This document shows, piece after piece, positions 38,083 through 50,814 of a DNA stretch of 64,000 nucleotides; positions within the stretch are counted from its first letter, which is position 1, and the number at the start of each line of letters is the position of its first letter. The DNA is taken from positions 62,001-126,000 of the forward strand of contig NW_027442067.1 of assembly GCF_048569485.1 (NCBI RefSeq), in the 5' to 3' direction. The notes under the pieces are model-generated. The model was not told the DNA's origin. It worked only from the letters and a program-made list of their open reading frames with translations, and ran no database searches. This stretch comes from Anomaloglossus baeobatrachus. Taxonomy: Eukaryota > Chordata > Amphibia > Anura > Aromobatidae. Position numbers and translations under genes: made by a program.

Positions 38083-39472
38083 CTTCTTAACCCAGTTTCC
38101 AAAAGCAGAACTCAATTCACCTGATTCATATTAGCCCGATTTAATGAATTGGAAGAAAGCATACGTCTTCATATGCACCTCAATTTGGCCCATTCACTTT
38201 TCACACTTCCTCCTTTTGTTTTTTATCTTTCACACTTTTGACTTTCTTTATTCATCCAAATAGCAAACTCATCACCACTCAACCTGACCAACTCGGCTAT
38301 GTCCCCGTGCTGCAGTTCTCTGTCTTATCTAGATCATTTGCAATTGAATGGAATAGATCCCTTTTGGACAAAGTGGATTCACCTGCTGCTGCAGTGACCA
38401 CAGGTGTGATAACATCTAGAATTGGCATCTGGTGCGATCTCTCCGCTTCCACTCCAAAGAAAGTTACCTGTTTATTCCTATCATGCATTGGTTTTTGGGG
38501 TTTTCTTTGAGTAATGATGATCTCTTTAGTAGTCTGTTGGCGCCCTCTCCTGGAGGAATAGTTTGCTTGCTCTTGGACATTCTAAAAGAGAGGTCATGAT
38601 AGACATTGAGCTTCTGAGCTCAATTGGGGACAGTCATGGGTGATGAATGTTTGCAACCTACTGCGAAGCCTCATACCGCAATATAAGGAACGTCAAATAC
38701 TAAGAAAGGGCGGCCTATGAAAGAATTACTACTTTCAATAAGTACACTTAAACGGCTAATTGGGAATAGAAAAACTGTAAAAAGCCCTCTGAGAAAGCCC
38801 CCCTCTAACCTTTGATAGTAAGCTTTTCTGTAGTCTGCCTGTTGATGTATTTTCCGTTTGAACTGTGCACAACATGAAGAGACGGAACACTGGCGGCTTG
38901 TCACAATGCCCCCCGATGACATCACAATAGCGCTGCTGCCTAGAAAACAAGCTGCGCAGAAGAAGTTGTTCTTTGGGTGGGAGGGTGGGCTAGTGGAAGG
39001 AGGGGGCAATCTCTTTTTTTCCCGGGTGGTAGGGGGATGACAGGAGAAGGGAAGCGGGTGGTGAGAAAGGTACAGAGGGCAGGGTTTGGGGGCTGGGAAG
39101 GAAAGGGAAAAGATTAGGGTTTGGGGATGATGAAAGGGCTTTCTACGGGTAAGGATGGCAAAGGGTGGCAGTGACGGAAAGTCAGGCAACCTGTCCTGTC
39201 CGTCTTTTTGTATCGTGAATTGGAAAGACTGCAAGGGGGAGGGGAGTTGCTTGCGCCCTAAAGGAGGAGTTATTCAGATTCATTGCAGTGGGCGGCGGCT
39301 GCAAAACGCACCATTCTTCTTGTTTTGGCTCTGCAAAGCAGCCTTTTCAAGGGTTGGCTTGGGTGACAAAATGTCTTGTGTAGGCGTGGGTTTGTCTCCC
39401 TCTCGCTCTCTCTCCCTAAGATGTGTCCGGCATAGGCCAGGGTGCCACTCGAGGCCCAAACCAATTCTGGTT

Positions 39473-39660
39473 ATCGCTTCTCGGCCTTTTGGCTAAGATC
39501 AAGTGTAGTATCTGTTCTTATCAGTTTAATATCTGATACGTCCCCTATCTGGGGACCATATATTAAATGGATTTTTAGAACAGGGAGATGGAAAAAGAGC
39601 TTGCTCTGTCCACTCCACGCATTGACCTGGTATTGCAGTACCTCCAGGAACGGTGCACCC
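39473..39660 (+). ncRNA. RNU2: U2 snRNA, copy 23 (intact)
   Basis: No difference from copy 1 seen. Last intact copy before the insertion-rich part of the array. Confidence 0.97.
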
Positions 39661-41093
39661 CTTCTTAACCCAGTTTCCAAAAGCAGAACTCAATTCACCT
39701 GATTCATATTAGCCCGATTTAATGAATTGGAAGAAAGCATACGTCTTCATATGCACCTCAATTTGGCCCATTCACTTTTCACACTTCCTCCTTTTGTTTT
39801 TTATCTTTCACACTTTTGACTTTCTTTATTCATCCAAATAGCAAACTCATCACCACTCAACCTGACCAACTCGGCTATGTCCCCGTGCTGCAGTTCTCTG
39901 TCTTATCTAGATCATTTGCAATTGAATGGAATAGATCCCTTTTGGACAAAGTGGATTCACCTGCTGCTGCAGTGACCACAGGTGTGATAACATCTAGAAT
40001 TGGCATCTGGTGCGATCTCTCCGCTTCCACTCCAAAGAAAGTTACCTGTTTATTCCTATCATGCATTGGTTTTTGGGGTTTTCTTTGAGTAATGATGATC
40101 TCTTTAGTAGTCTGTTGGCGCCCTCTCCTGGAGGAATAGTTTGCTTGCTCTTGGACATTCTAAAAGAGAGGTCATGATAGACATTGAGCTTCTGAGCTCA
40201 ATTGGGGACAGTCATGGGTGATGAATGTTTGCAACCTACTGCGAAGCCTCATACCGCAATATAAGGAACGTCAAATACTAAGAAAGGGCGGCCTATGAAA
40301 GAATTACTACTTTCAATAAGTACACTTAAACGGCTAATTGGGAATAGAAAAACTGTAAAAAGCCCTCTGAGAAAGCCCCCCTCTAACCTTTGATAGTAAG
40401 CTTTTCTGTAGTCTGCCTGTTGATGTATTTTCCGTTTGAACTGTGCACAACATGAAGAGACGGAACACTGGCGGCTTGTCACAATGCCCCCCGATGACAT
40501 CACAATAGCGCTGCTGCCTAGAAAACAAGCTGCGCAGAAGAAGTTGTTCTTTGGGTGGGAGGGTGGGCTAGTGGAAGGAGGGGGCAATCTCTTTTTTTCC
40601 CGGGTGGTAGGGGGATGACAGGAGAAGGGAAGCGGGTGGTGAGAAAGGTACAGAGGGCAGGGTTTGGGGGCTGGGAAGGAAAGGGAAAAGATTAGGGTTT
40701 GGGGATGATGAAAGGGCTTTCTACGGGTAAGGATGGCAAAGGGTGGCAGTGACGGAAAGTCAGGCAACCTGTCCTGTCCGTCTTTTTGTATCGTGAATTG
40801 GAAAGACTGCAAGGGGGAGGGGAGTTGCTTGCGCCCTAAAGGAGGAGTTATTCAGATTCATTGCAGTGGGCGGCGGCTGCAAAACGCACCATTCTTCTTG
40901 TTTTGGCTCTGCAAAGCAGCCTTTTCAAGGGTTGGCTTGGGTGACAAAATGTCTTGTGTAGGCGTGGGTTTGTCTCCCTCTCGCTCTCTCTCCCTAAGAT
41001 GTGTCCGGCATAGGCCAGGGTGCCACTCGAGGCCCAAACCAATTCTGGTTATCGCTTCTCGGCCTTTTGGCTAAGATCAAGTGTAGTATCTGT

Positions 41094-41903
41094 GAGGCTC
41101 GGCAGATGCAATGCACACTGGAAGGTTGCGCTTGCTAGTACTCTTGATGTATAGTATATTCATCTAGAGGAAAACATGGCCCTACCAGGATCGAGGCTAT
41201 TAGACTGAGTAAGTGTGGGGGCTATGGTGCAATGTGCCCCAGGACTGACGACCCTGGAGTGAGTCTGAGCTTGCTGGCTTGGGACCCCGGCGAGCCTTGG
41301 GCTCTGTAGCACACCGTACCTTGCCCTTTCATACTTTCTGAGCATATTGCTCTATCCCGGCCTTCTGGCTAGGAAGGGAAATTTTTATAATCATGGTCGG
41401 AGGTCCGTTCAGCTTTGGGCTGAGAAACCAACACCCGGTTGGAGGTCCGGGTCAGCTTCGGCTGAGAAACCAACACCCGGTTGGAGGTCTGGGTCAGCTT
41501 CGGCTGAGAAACCAACACCCGGTTGGAGGTCCGGGTCAGCTTCGGCTGAGAAACCAACACCCGGTTGGAGGTCCGGTTAGCCTTGGGCTGAGAAACCAAC
41601 ACCGGTTGACGGTCCGGGCAGTTTCGGCTGCGAAACCAACAACTAGTAGCTCTCTACTCCACTTGGGTAAGATGCCTGGGTGGACGCTGGGAGCAACGAC
41701 AAGGCTCAACCAGGCTTCGGCTTGGGGGAGCACCGAAGATCCCTGACCCTTGCTGTGGCCTTCTGGCTCGGAGGGACGGGGTTGATTTTTGGGGACCCTC
41801 TCCTCACGGAGGGGTCCACACGAATCCTAGCCTTTGCACTGTTTTTGGTGTGACTTCGGTCATGCATTTTTTGCGGTGCTTTGGAAAGCTTCATTAAATC
41901 AAA
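41094..41903 (+). mobile_element. U2-inserted structured non-coding retroposon, subtype B (reference copy)
   Basis: 810 bp with no protein gene. Hairpins read directly from the sequence: TCAGC-TTCG-GCTGA at 41452-41465, 41494-41507 and 41536-41549; GCAG..TTCG..CTGC at 41618-41631; CCAGGC-TTCG-GCTTGG at 41710-41725 (one G-U pair); TGAC-TTCG-GTCA at 41851-41862. An Sm-like GATTTTTGG (41784-41792) runs straight into a 10-bp stem with one bulge (41793-41817). Such density of cUUCGg loops suggests selection for a folded RNA. The tail ATTAAATCAAA meets U2 A38. Same-strand placement puts it under the U2 promoter. Confidence 0.82.
41395..41640 (+). repeat. 42-bp tandem repeat inside B element
   Basis: Five to six units including degenerate edges. 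Each full unit has two self-complementary parts: CCAAC-ACCCG-GTTGG and TCAGC-TTCG-GCTGA. The second full unit has GGTCTGG instead of GGTCCGG, a mark shared by all B copies. Confidence 0.9.
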
Positions 41904-43444
41904 ATCTGTTCTTATCAGTTTAATATCTGATACGTCCCCTATCTGGGGACCATATATTAAATGGATTTTTAGAACAGGGAGATGGAAAAAGAGCTTGCTC
42001 TGTCCACTCCACGCATTGACCTGGTATTGCAGTACCTCCAGGAACGGTGCACCCCTTCTTAACCCAGTTTCCAAAAGCAGAACTCAATTCACCTGATTCA
42101 TATTAGCCCGATTTAATGAATTGGAAGAAAGCATACGTCTTCATATGCACCTCAATTTGGCCCATTCACTTTTCACACTTCCTCCTTTTGTTTTTTATCT
42201 TTCACACTTTTGACTTTCTTTATTCATCCAAATAGCAAACTCATCACCACTCAACCTGACCAACTCGGCTATGTCCCCGTGCTGCAGTTCTCTGTCTTAT
42301 CTAGATCATTTGCAATTGAATGGAATAGATCCCTTTTGGACAAAGTGGATTCACCTGCTGCTGCAGTGACCACAGGTGTGATAACATCTAGAATTGGCAT
42401 CTGGTGCGATCTCTCCGCTTCCACTCCAAAGAAAGTTACCTGTTTATTCCTATCATGCATTGGTTTTTGGGGTTTTCTTTGAGTAATGATGATCTCTTTA
42501 GTAGTCTGTTGGCGCCCTCTCCTGGAGGAATAGTTTGCTTGCTCTTGGACATTCTAAAAGAGAGGTCATGATAGACATTGAGCTTCTGAGCTCAATTGGG
42601 GACAGTCATGGGTGATGAATGTTTGCAACCTACTGCGAAGCCTCATACCGCAATATAAGGAACGTCAAATACTAAGAAAGGGCGGCCTATGAAAGAATTA
42701 CTACTTTCAATAAGTACACTTAAACGGCTAATTGGGAATAGAAAAACTGTAAAAAGCCCTCTGAGAAAGCCCCCCTCTAACCTTTGATAGTAAGCTTTTC
42801 TGTAGTCTGCCTGTTGATGTATTTTCCGTTTGAACTGTGCACAACATGAAGAGACGGAACACTGGCGGCTTGTCACAATGCCCCCCGATGACATCACAAT
42901 AGCGCTGCTGCCTAGAAAACAAGCTGCGCAGAAGAAGTTGTTCTTTGGGTGGGAGGGTGGGCTAGTGGAAGGAGGGGGCAATCTCTTTTTTTCCCGGGTG
43001 GTAGGGGGATGACAGGAGAAGGGAAGCGGGTGGTGAGAAAGGTACAGAGGGCAGGGTTTGGGGGCTGGGAAGGAAAGGGAAAAGATTAGGGTTTGGGGAT
43101 GATGAAAGGGCTTTCTACGGGTAAGGATGGCAAAGGGTGGCAGTGACGGAAAGTCAGGCAACCTGTCCTGTCCGTCTTTTTGTATCGTGAATTGGAAAGA
43201 CTGCAAGGGGGAGGGGAGTTGCTTGCGCCCTAAAGGAGGAGTTATTCAGATTCATTGCAGTGGGCGGCGGCTGCAAAACGCACCATTCTTCTTGTTTTGG
43301 CTCTGCAAAGCAGCCTTTTCAAGGGTTGGCTTGGGTGACAAAATGTCTTGTGTAGGCGTGGGTTTGTCTCCCTCTCGCTCTCTCTCCCTAAGATGTGTCC
43401 GGCATAGGCCAGGGTGCCACTCGAGGCCCAAACCAATTCTGGTT

Positions 43445-44448
43445 ATCGCTTCTCGGCCTTTTGGCTAAGATCAAGTGTAGTATCTGTGAGGCTCGGCAGA
43501 TGCAATGCACACTGGAAGGTTGCGCTTGCTAGTACTCTTGATGTATAGTATATTCATCTAGAGGAAAACATGGCCCTACCAGGATCGAGGCTATTAGACT
43601 GAGTAAGTGTGGGGGCTATGGTGCAATGTGCCCCAGGACTGACGACCCTGGAGTGAGTCTGAGCTTGCTGGCTTGGGACCCCGGCGAGCCTTGGGCTCTG
43701 TAGCACACCGTACCTTGCCCTTTCATACTTTCTGAGCATATTGCTCTATCCCGGCCTTCTGGCTAGGAAGGGAAATTTTTATAATCATGGTCGGAGGTCC
43801 GTTCAGCTTTGGGCTGAGAAACCAACACCCGGTTGGAGGTCCGGGTCAGCTTCGGCTGAGAAACCAACACCCGGTTGGAGGTCTGGGTCAGCTTCGGCTG
43901 AGAAACCAACACCCGGTTGGAGGTCCGGGTCAGCTTCGGCTGAGAAACCAACACCCGGTTGGAGGTCCGGTTAGCCTTGGGCTGAGAAACCAACACCGGT
44001 TGACGGTCCGGGCAGTTTCGGCTGCGAAACCAACAACTAGTAGCTCTCTACTCCACTTGGGTAAGATGCCTGGGTGGACGCTGGGAGCAACGACAAGGCT
44101 CAACCAGGCTTCGGCTTGGGGGAGCACCGAAGATCCCTGACCCTTGCTGTGGCCTTCTGGCTCGGAGGGACGGGGTTGATTTTTGGGGACCCTCTCCTCA
44201 CGGAGGGGTCCACACGAATCCTAGCCTTTGCACTGTTTTTGGTGTGACTTCGGTCATGCATTTTTTGCGGTGCTTTGGAAAGCTTCATTAAATCAAAATC
44301 TGTTCTTATCAGTTTAATATCTGATACGTCCCCTATCTGGGGACCATATATTAAATGGATTTTTAGAACAGGGAGATGGAAAAAGAGCTTGCTCTGTCCA
44401 CTCCACGCATTGACCTGGTATTGCAGTACCTCCAGGAACGGTGCACCC
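43445..44448 (+). pseudogene. U2 snRNA, copy 25, interrupted by B element
   Basis: Same split and duplication as copy 24, exactly 2394 bp downstream. The spacer after it has a private A-to-T at 45071. Confidence 0.95.
43488..44297 (+). mobile_element. B element in U2 copy 25
   Basis: 810 bp; I see no difference from the copy at 41094. Confidence 0.82.
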
Positions 44449-45838
44449 CTTCTTAACCCAGTTTCCAAAAGCAGAACTCAATTCACCTGATTCATATTAG
44501 CCCGATTTAATGAATTGGAAGAAAGCATACGTCTTCATATGCACCTCAATTTGGCCCATTCACTTTTCACACTTCCTCCTTTTGTTTTTTATCTTTCACA
44601 CTTTTGACTTTCTTTATTCATCCAAATAGCAAACTCATCACCACTCAACCTGACCAACTCGGCTATGTCCCCGTGCTGCAGTTCTCTGTCTTATCTAGAT
44701 CATTTGCAATTGAATGGAATAGATCCCTTTTGGACAAAGTGGATTCACCTGCTGCTGCAGTGACCACAGGTGTGATAACATCTAGAATTGGCATCTGGTG
44801 CGATCTCTCCGCTTCCACTCCAAAGAAAGTTACCTGTTTATTCCTATCATGCATTGGTTTTTGGGGTTTTCTTTGAGTAATGATGATCTCTTTAGTAGTC
44901 TGTTGGCGCCCTCTCCTGGAGGAATAGTTTGCTTGCTCTTGGACATTCTAAAAGAGAGGTCATGATAGACATTGAGCTTCTGAGCTCAATTGGGGACAGT
45001 CATGGGTGATGAATGTTTGCAACCTACTGCGAAGCCTCATACCGCAATATAAGGAACGTCAAATACTAAGTAAGGGCGGCCTATGAAAGAATTACTACTT
45101 TCAATAAGTACACTTAAACGGCTAATTGGGAATAGAAAAACTGTAAAAAGCCCTCTGAGAAAGCCCCCCTCTAACCTTTGATAGTAAGCTTTTCTGTAGT
45201 CTGCCTGTTGATGTATTTTCCGTTTGAACTGTGCACAACATGAAGAGACGGAACACTGGCGGCTTGTCACAATGCCCCCCGATGACATCACAATAGCGCT
45301 GCTGCCTAGAAAACAAGCTGCGCAGAAGAAGTTGTTCTTTGGGTGGGAGGGTGGGCTAGTGGAAGGAGGGGGCAATCTCTTTTTTTCCCGGGTGGTAGGG
45401 GGATGACAGGAGAAGGGAAGCGGGTGGTGAGAAAGGTACAGAGGGCAGGGTTTGGGGGCTGGGAAGGAAAGGGAAAAGATTAGGGTTTGGGGATGATGAA
45501 AGGGCTTTCTACGGGTAAGGATGGCAAAGGGTGGCAGTGACGGAAAGTCAGGCAACCTGTCCTGTCCGTCTTTTTGTATCGTGAATTGGAAAGACTGCAA
45601 GGGGGAGGGGAGTTGCTTGCGCCCTAAAGGAGGAGTTATTCAGATTCATTGCAGTGGGCGGCGGCTGCAAAACGCACCATTCTTCTTGTTTTGGCTCTGC
45701 AAAGCAGCCTTTTCAAGGGTTGGCTTGGGTGACAAAATGTCTTGTGTAGGCGTGGGTTTGTCTCCCTCTCGCTCTCTCTCCCTAAGATGTGTCCGGCATA
45801 GGCCAGGGTGCCACTCGAGGCCCAAACCAATTCTGGTT

Positions 45839-46842
45839 ATCGCTTCTCGGCCTTTTGGCTAAGATCAAGTGTAGTATCTGTGAGGCTCGGCAGATGCAAT
45901 GCACACTGGAAGGTTGCGCTTGCTAGTACTCTTGATGTATAGTATATTCATCTAGAGGAAAACATGGCCCTACCAGGATCGAGGCTATTAGACTGAGTAA
46001 GTGTGGGGGCTATGGTGCAATGTGCCCCAGGACTGACGACCCTGGAGTGAGTCTGAGCTTGCTGGCTTGGGACCCCGGCGAGCCTTGGGCTCTGTAGCAC
46101 ACCGTACCTTGCCCTTTCATACTTTCTGAGCATATTGCTCTATCCCGGCCTTCTGGCTAGGAAGGGAAATTTTTATAATCATGGTCGGAGGTCCGTTCAG
46201 CTTTGGGCTGAGAAACCAACACCCGGTTGGAGGTCCGGGTCAGCTTCGGCTGAGAAACCAACACCCGGTTGGAGGTCTGGGTCAGCTTCGGCTGAGAAAC
46301 CAACACCCGGTTGGAGGTCCGGGTCAGCTTCGGCTGAGAAACCAACACCCGGTTGGAGGTCCGGTTAGCCTTGGGCTGAGAAACCAACACCGGTTGACGG
46401 TCCGGGCAGTTTCGGCTGCGAAACCAACAACTAGTAGCTCTCTACTCCACTTGGGTAAGATGCCTGGGTGGACGCTGGGAGCAACGACAAGGCTCAACCA
46501 GGCTTCGGCTTGGGGGAGCACCGAAGATCCCTGACCCTTGCTGTGGCCTTCTGGCTCGGAGGGACGGGGTTGATTTTTGGGGACCCTCTCCTCACGGAGG
46601 GGTCCACACGAATCCTAGCCTTTGCACTGTTTTTGGTGTGACTTCGGTCATGCATTTTTTGCGGTGCTTTGGAAAGCTTCATTAAATCAAAATCTGTTCT
46701 TATCAGTTTAATATCTGATACGTCCCCTATCTGGGGACCATATATTAAATGGATTTTTAGAACAGGGAGATGGAAAAAGAGCTTGCTCTGTCCACTCCAC
46801 GCATTGACCTGGTATTGCAGTACCTCCAGGAACGGTGCACCC
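45839..46842 (+). pseudogene. U2 snRNA, copy 26, interrupted by B element
   Basis: Same split as copy 24. Third consecutive 2394-bp unit. Confidence 0.95.
45882..46691 (+). mobile_element. B element in U2 copy 26
   Basis: 810 bp; I see no difference from the copy at 41094. Confidence 0.82.
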
Positions 46843-48232
46843 CTTCTTAACCCAGTTTCCAAAAGCAGAACTCAATTCACCTGATTCATATTAGCCCGAT
46901 TTAATGAATTGGAAGAAAGCATACGTCTTCATATGCACCTCAATTTGGCCCATTCACTTTTCACACTTCCTCCTTTTGTTTTTTATCTTTCACACTTTTG
47001 ACTTTCTTTATTCATCCAAATAGCAAACTCATCACCACTCAACCTGACCAACTCGGCTATGTCCCCGTGCTGCAGTTCTCTGTCTTATCTAGATCATTTG
47101 CAATTGAATGGAATAGATCCCTTTTGGACAAAGTGGATTCACCTGCTGCTGCAGTGACCACAGGTGTGATAACATCTAGAATTGGCATCTGGTGCGATCT
47201 CTCCGCTTCCACTCCAAAGAAAGTTACCTGTTTATTCCTATCATGCATTGGTTTTTGGGGTTTTCTTTGAGTAATGATGATCTCTTTAGTAGTCTGTTGG
47301 CGCCCTCTCCTGGAGGAATAGTTTGCTTGCTCTTGGACATTCTAAAAGAGAGGTCATGATAGACATTGAGCTTCTGAGCTCAATTGGGGACAGTCATGGG
47401 TGATGAATGTTTGCAACCTACTGCGAAGCCTCATACCGCAATATAAGGAACGTCAAATACTAAGAAAGGGCGGCCTATGAAAGAATTACTACTTTCAATA
47501 AGTACACTTAAACGGCTAATTGGGAATAGAAAAACTGTAAAAAGCCCTCTGAGAAAGCCCCCCTCTAACCTTTGATAGTAAGCTTTTCTGTAGTCTGCCT
47601 GTTGATGTATTTTCCGTTTGAACTGTGCACAACATGAAGAGACGGAACACTGGCGGCTTGTCACAATGCCCCCCGATGACATCACAATAGCGCTGCTGCC
47701 TAGAAAACAAGCTGCGCAGAAGAAGTTGTTCTTTGGGTGGGAGGGTGGGCTAGTGGAAGGAGGGGGCAATCTCTTTTTTTCCCGGGTGGTAGGGGGATGA
47801 CAGGAGAAGGGAAGCGGGTGGTGAGAAAGGTACAGAGGGCAGGGTTTGGGGGCTGGGAAGGAAAGGGAAAAGATTAGGGTTTGGGGATGATGAAAGGGCT
47901 TTCTACGGGTAAGGATGGCAAAGGGTGGCAGTGACGGAAAGTCAGGCAACCTGTCCTGTCCGTCTTTTTGTATCGTGAATTGGAAAGACTGCAAGGGGGA
48001 GGGGAGTTGCTTGCGCCCTAAAGGAGGAGTTATTCAGATTCATTGCAGTGGGCGGCGGCTGCAAAACGCACCATTCTTCTTGTTTTGGCTCTGCAAAGCA
48101 GCCTTTTCAAGGGTTGGCTTGGGTGACAAAATGTCTTGTGTAGGCGTGGGTTTGTCTCCCTCTCGCTCTCTCTCCCTAAGATGTGTCCGGCATAGGCCAG
48201 GGTGCCACTCGAGGCCCAAACCAATTCTGGTT

Positions 48233-48420
48233 ATCGCTTCTCGGCCTTTTGGCTAAGATCAAGTGTAGTATCTGTTCTTATCAGTTTAATATCTGATACG
48301 TCCCCTATCTGGGGACCATATATTAAATGGATTTTTAGAACAGGGAGATGGAAAAAGAGCTTGCTCTGTCCACTCCACGCATTGACCTGGTATTGCAGTA
48401 CCTCCAGGAACGGTGCACCC
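48233..48420 (+). ncRNA. RNU2: U2 snRNA, copy 27 (intact)
   Basis: No difference from copy 1 seen. It is the intact member of a B, B, intact higher-order unit. Confidence 0.97.
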
Positions 48421-49810
48421 CTTCTTAACCCAGTTTCCAAAAGCAGAACTCAATTCACCTGATTCATATTAGCCCGATTTAATGAATTGGAAGAAAGCAT
48501 ACGTCTTCATATGCACCTCAATTTGGCCCATTCACTTTTCACACTTCCTCCTTTTGTTTTTTATCTTTCACACTTTTGACTTTCTTTATTCATCCAAATA
48601 GCAAACTCATCACCACTCAACCTGACCAACTCGGCTATGTCCCCGTGCTGCAGTTCTCTGTCTTATCTAGATCATTTGCAATTGAATGGAATAGATCCCT
48701 TTTGGACAAAGTGGATTCACCTGCTGCTGCAGTGACCACAGGTGTGATAACATCTAGAATTGGCATCTGGTGCGATCTCTCCGCTTCCACTCCAAAGAAA
48801 GTTACCTGTTTATTCCTATCATGCATTGGTTTTTGGGGTTTTCTTTGAGTAATGATGATCTCTTTAGTAGTCTGTTGGCGCCCTCTCCTGGAGGAATAGT
48901 TTGCTTGCTCTTGGACATTCTAAAAGAGAGGTCATGATAGACATTGAGCTTCTGAGCTCAATTGGGGACAGTCATGGGTGATGAATGTTTGCAACCTACT
49001 GCGAAGCCTCATACCGCAATATAAGGAACGTCAAATACTAAGAAAGGGCGGCCTATGAAAGAATTACTACTTTCAATAAGTACACTTAAACGGCTAATTG
49101 GGAATAGAAAAACTGTAAAAAGCCCTCTGAGAAAGCCCCCCTCTAACCTTTGATAGTAAGCTTTTCTGTAGTCTGCCTGTTGATGTATTTTCCGTTTGAA
49201 CTGTGCACAACATGAAGAGACGGAACACTGGCGGCTTGTCACAATGCCCCCCGATGACATCACAATAGCGCTGCTGCCTAGAAAACAAGCTGCGCAGAAG
49301 AAGTTGTTCTTTGGGTGGGAGGGTGGGCTAGTGGAAGGAGGGGGCAATCTCTTTTTTTCCCGGGTGGTAGGGGGATGACAGGAGAAGGGAAGCGGGTGGT
49401 GAGAAAGGTACAGAGGGCAGGGTTTGGGGGCTGGGAAGGAAAGGGAAAAGATTAGGGTTTGGGGATGATGAAAGGGCTTTCTACGGGTAAGGATGGCAAA
49501 GGGTGGCAGTGACGGAAAGTCAGGCAACCTGTCCTGTCCGTCTTTTTGTATCGTGAATTGGAAAGACTGCAAGGGGGAGGGGAGTTGCTTGCGCCCTAAA
49601 GGAGGAGTTATTCAGATTCATTGCAGTGGGCGGCGGCTGCAAAACGCACCATTCTTCTTGTTTTGGCTCTGCAAAGCAGCCTTTTCAAGGGTTGGCTTGG
49701 GTGACAAAATGTCTTGTGTAGGCGTGGGTTTGTCTCCCTCTCGCTCTCTCTCCCTAAGATGTGTCCGGCATAGGCCAGGGTGCCACTCGAGGCCCAAACC
49801 AATTCTGGTT

Positions 49811-50814
49811 ATCGCTTCTCGGCCTTTTGGCTAAGATCAAGTGTAGTATCTGTGAGGCTCGGCAGATGCAATGCACACTGGAAGGTTGCGCTTGCTAGTA
49901 CTCTTGATGTATAGTATATTCATCTAGAGGAAAACATGGCCCTACCAGGATCGAGGCTATTAGACTGAGTAAGTGTGGGGGCTATGGTGCAATGTGCCCC
50001 AGGACTGACGACCCTGGAGTGAGTCTGAGCTTGCTGGCTTGGGACCCCGGCGAGCCTTGGGCTCTGTAGCACACCGTACCTTGCCCTTTCATACTTTCTG
50101 AGCATATTGCTCTATCCCGGCCTTCTGGCTAGGAAGGGAAATTTTTATAATCATGGTCGGAGGTCCGTTCAGCTTTGGGCTGAGAAACCAACACCCGGTT
50201 GGAGGTCCGGGTCAGCTTCGGCTGAGAAACCAACACCCGGTTGGAGGTCTGGGTCAGCTTCGGCTGAGAAACCAACACCCGGTTGGAGGTCCGGGTCAGC
50301 TTCGGCTGAGAAACCAACACCCGGTTGGAGGTCCGGTTAGCCTTGGGCTGAGAAACCAACACCGGTTGACGGTCCGGGCAGTTTCGGCTGCGAAACCAAC
50401 AACTAGTAGCTCTCTACTCCACTTGGGTAAGATGCCTGGGTGGACGCTGGGAGCAACGACAAGGCTCAACCAGGCTTCGGCTTGGGGGAGCACCGAAGAT
50501 CCCTGACCCTTGCTGTGGCCTTCTGGCTCGGAGGGACGGGGTTGATTTTTGGGGACCCTCTCCTCACGGAGGGGTCCACACGAATCCTAGCCTTTGCACT
50601 GTTTTTGGTGTGACTTCGGTCATGCATTTTTTGCGGTGCTTTGGAAAGCTTCATTAAATCAAAATCTGTTCTTATCAGTTTAATATCTGATACGTCCCCT
50701 ATCTGGGGACCATATATTAAATGGATTTTTAGAACAGGGAGATGGAAAAAGAGCTTGCTCTGTCCACTCCACGCATTGACCTGGTATTGCAGTACCTCCA
50801 GGAACGGTGCACCC
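49811..50814 (+). pseudogene. U2 snRNA, copy 28, interrupted by B element
   Basis: Same split as copy 24. It lies exactly 6366 bp after copy 25. Confidence 0.95.
49854..50663 (+). mobile_element. B element in U2 copy 28
   Basis: 810 bp; I see no difference from the copy at 41094. Confidence 0.82.

Larger units (their letters stand above)
41051..42054 (+). pseudogene. U2 snRNA, copy 24, interrupted by B element
   Basis: RNA positions 1-43 (41051-41093) lie left of the element and positions 38-188 (41904-42054) right of it. The six-base target duplication is ATCTGT. The whole interrupted unit is 2394 bp. Confidence 0.95.

Noticed and set aside
41395-41640. CRISPR-like direct repeats
   Set aside because: Units are contiguous 42-bp tandem repeats without unique spacers, and the genome is eukaryotic.
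41393-41746. 117-codon frame with a repeated GLRNQHPVGGP-type motif in A/B elements
   Set aside because: The 42-bp repeat is a multiple of three, so several frames on both strands stay open together. No frame is favoured over the others.
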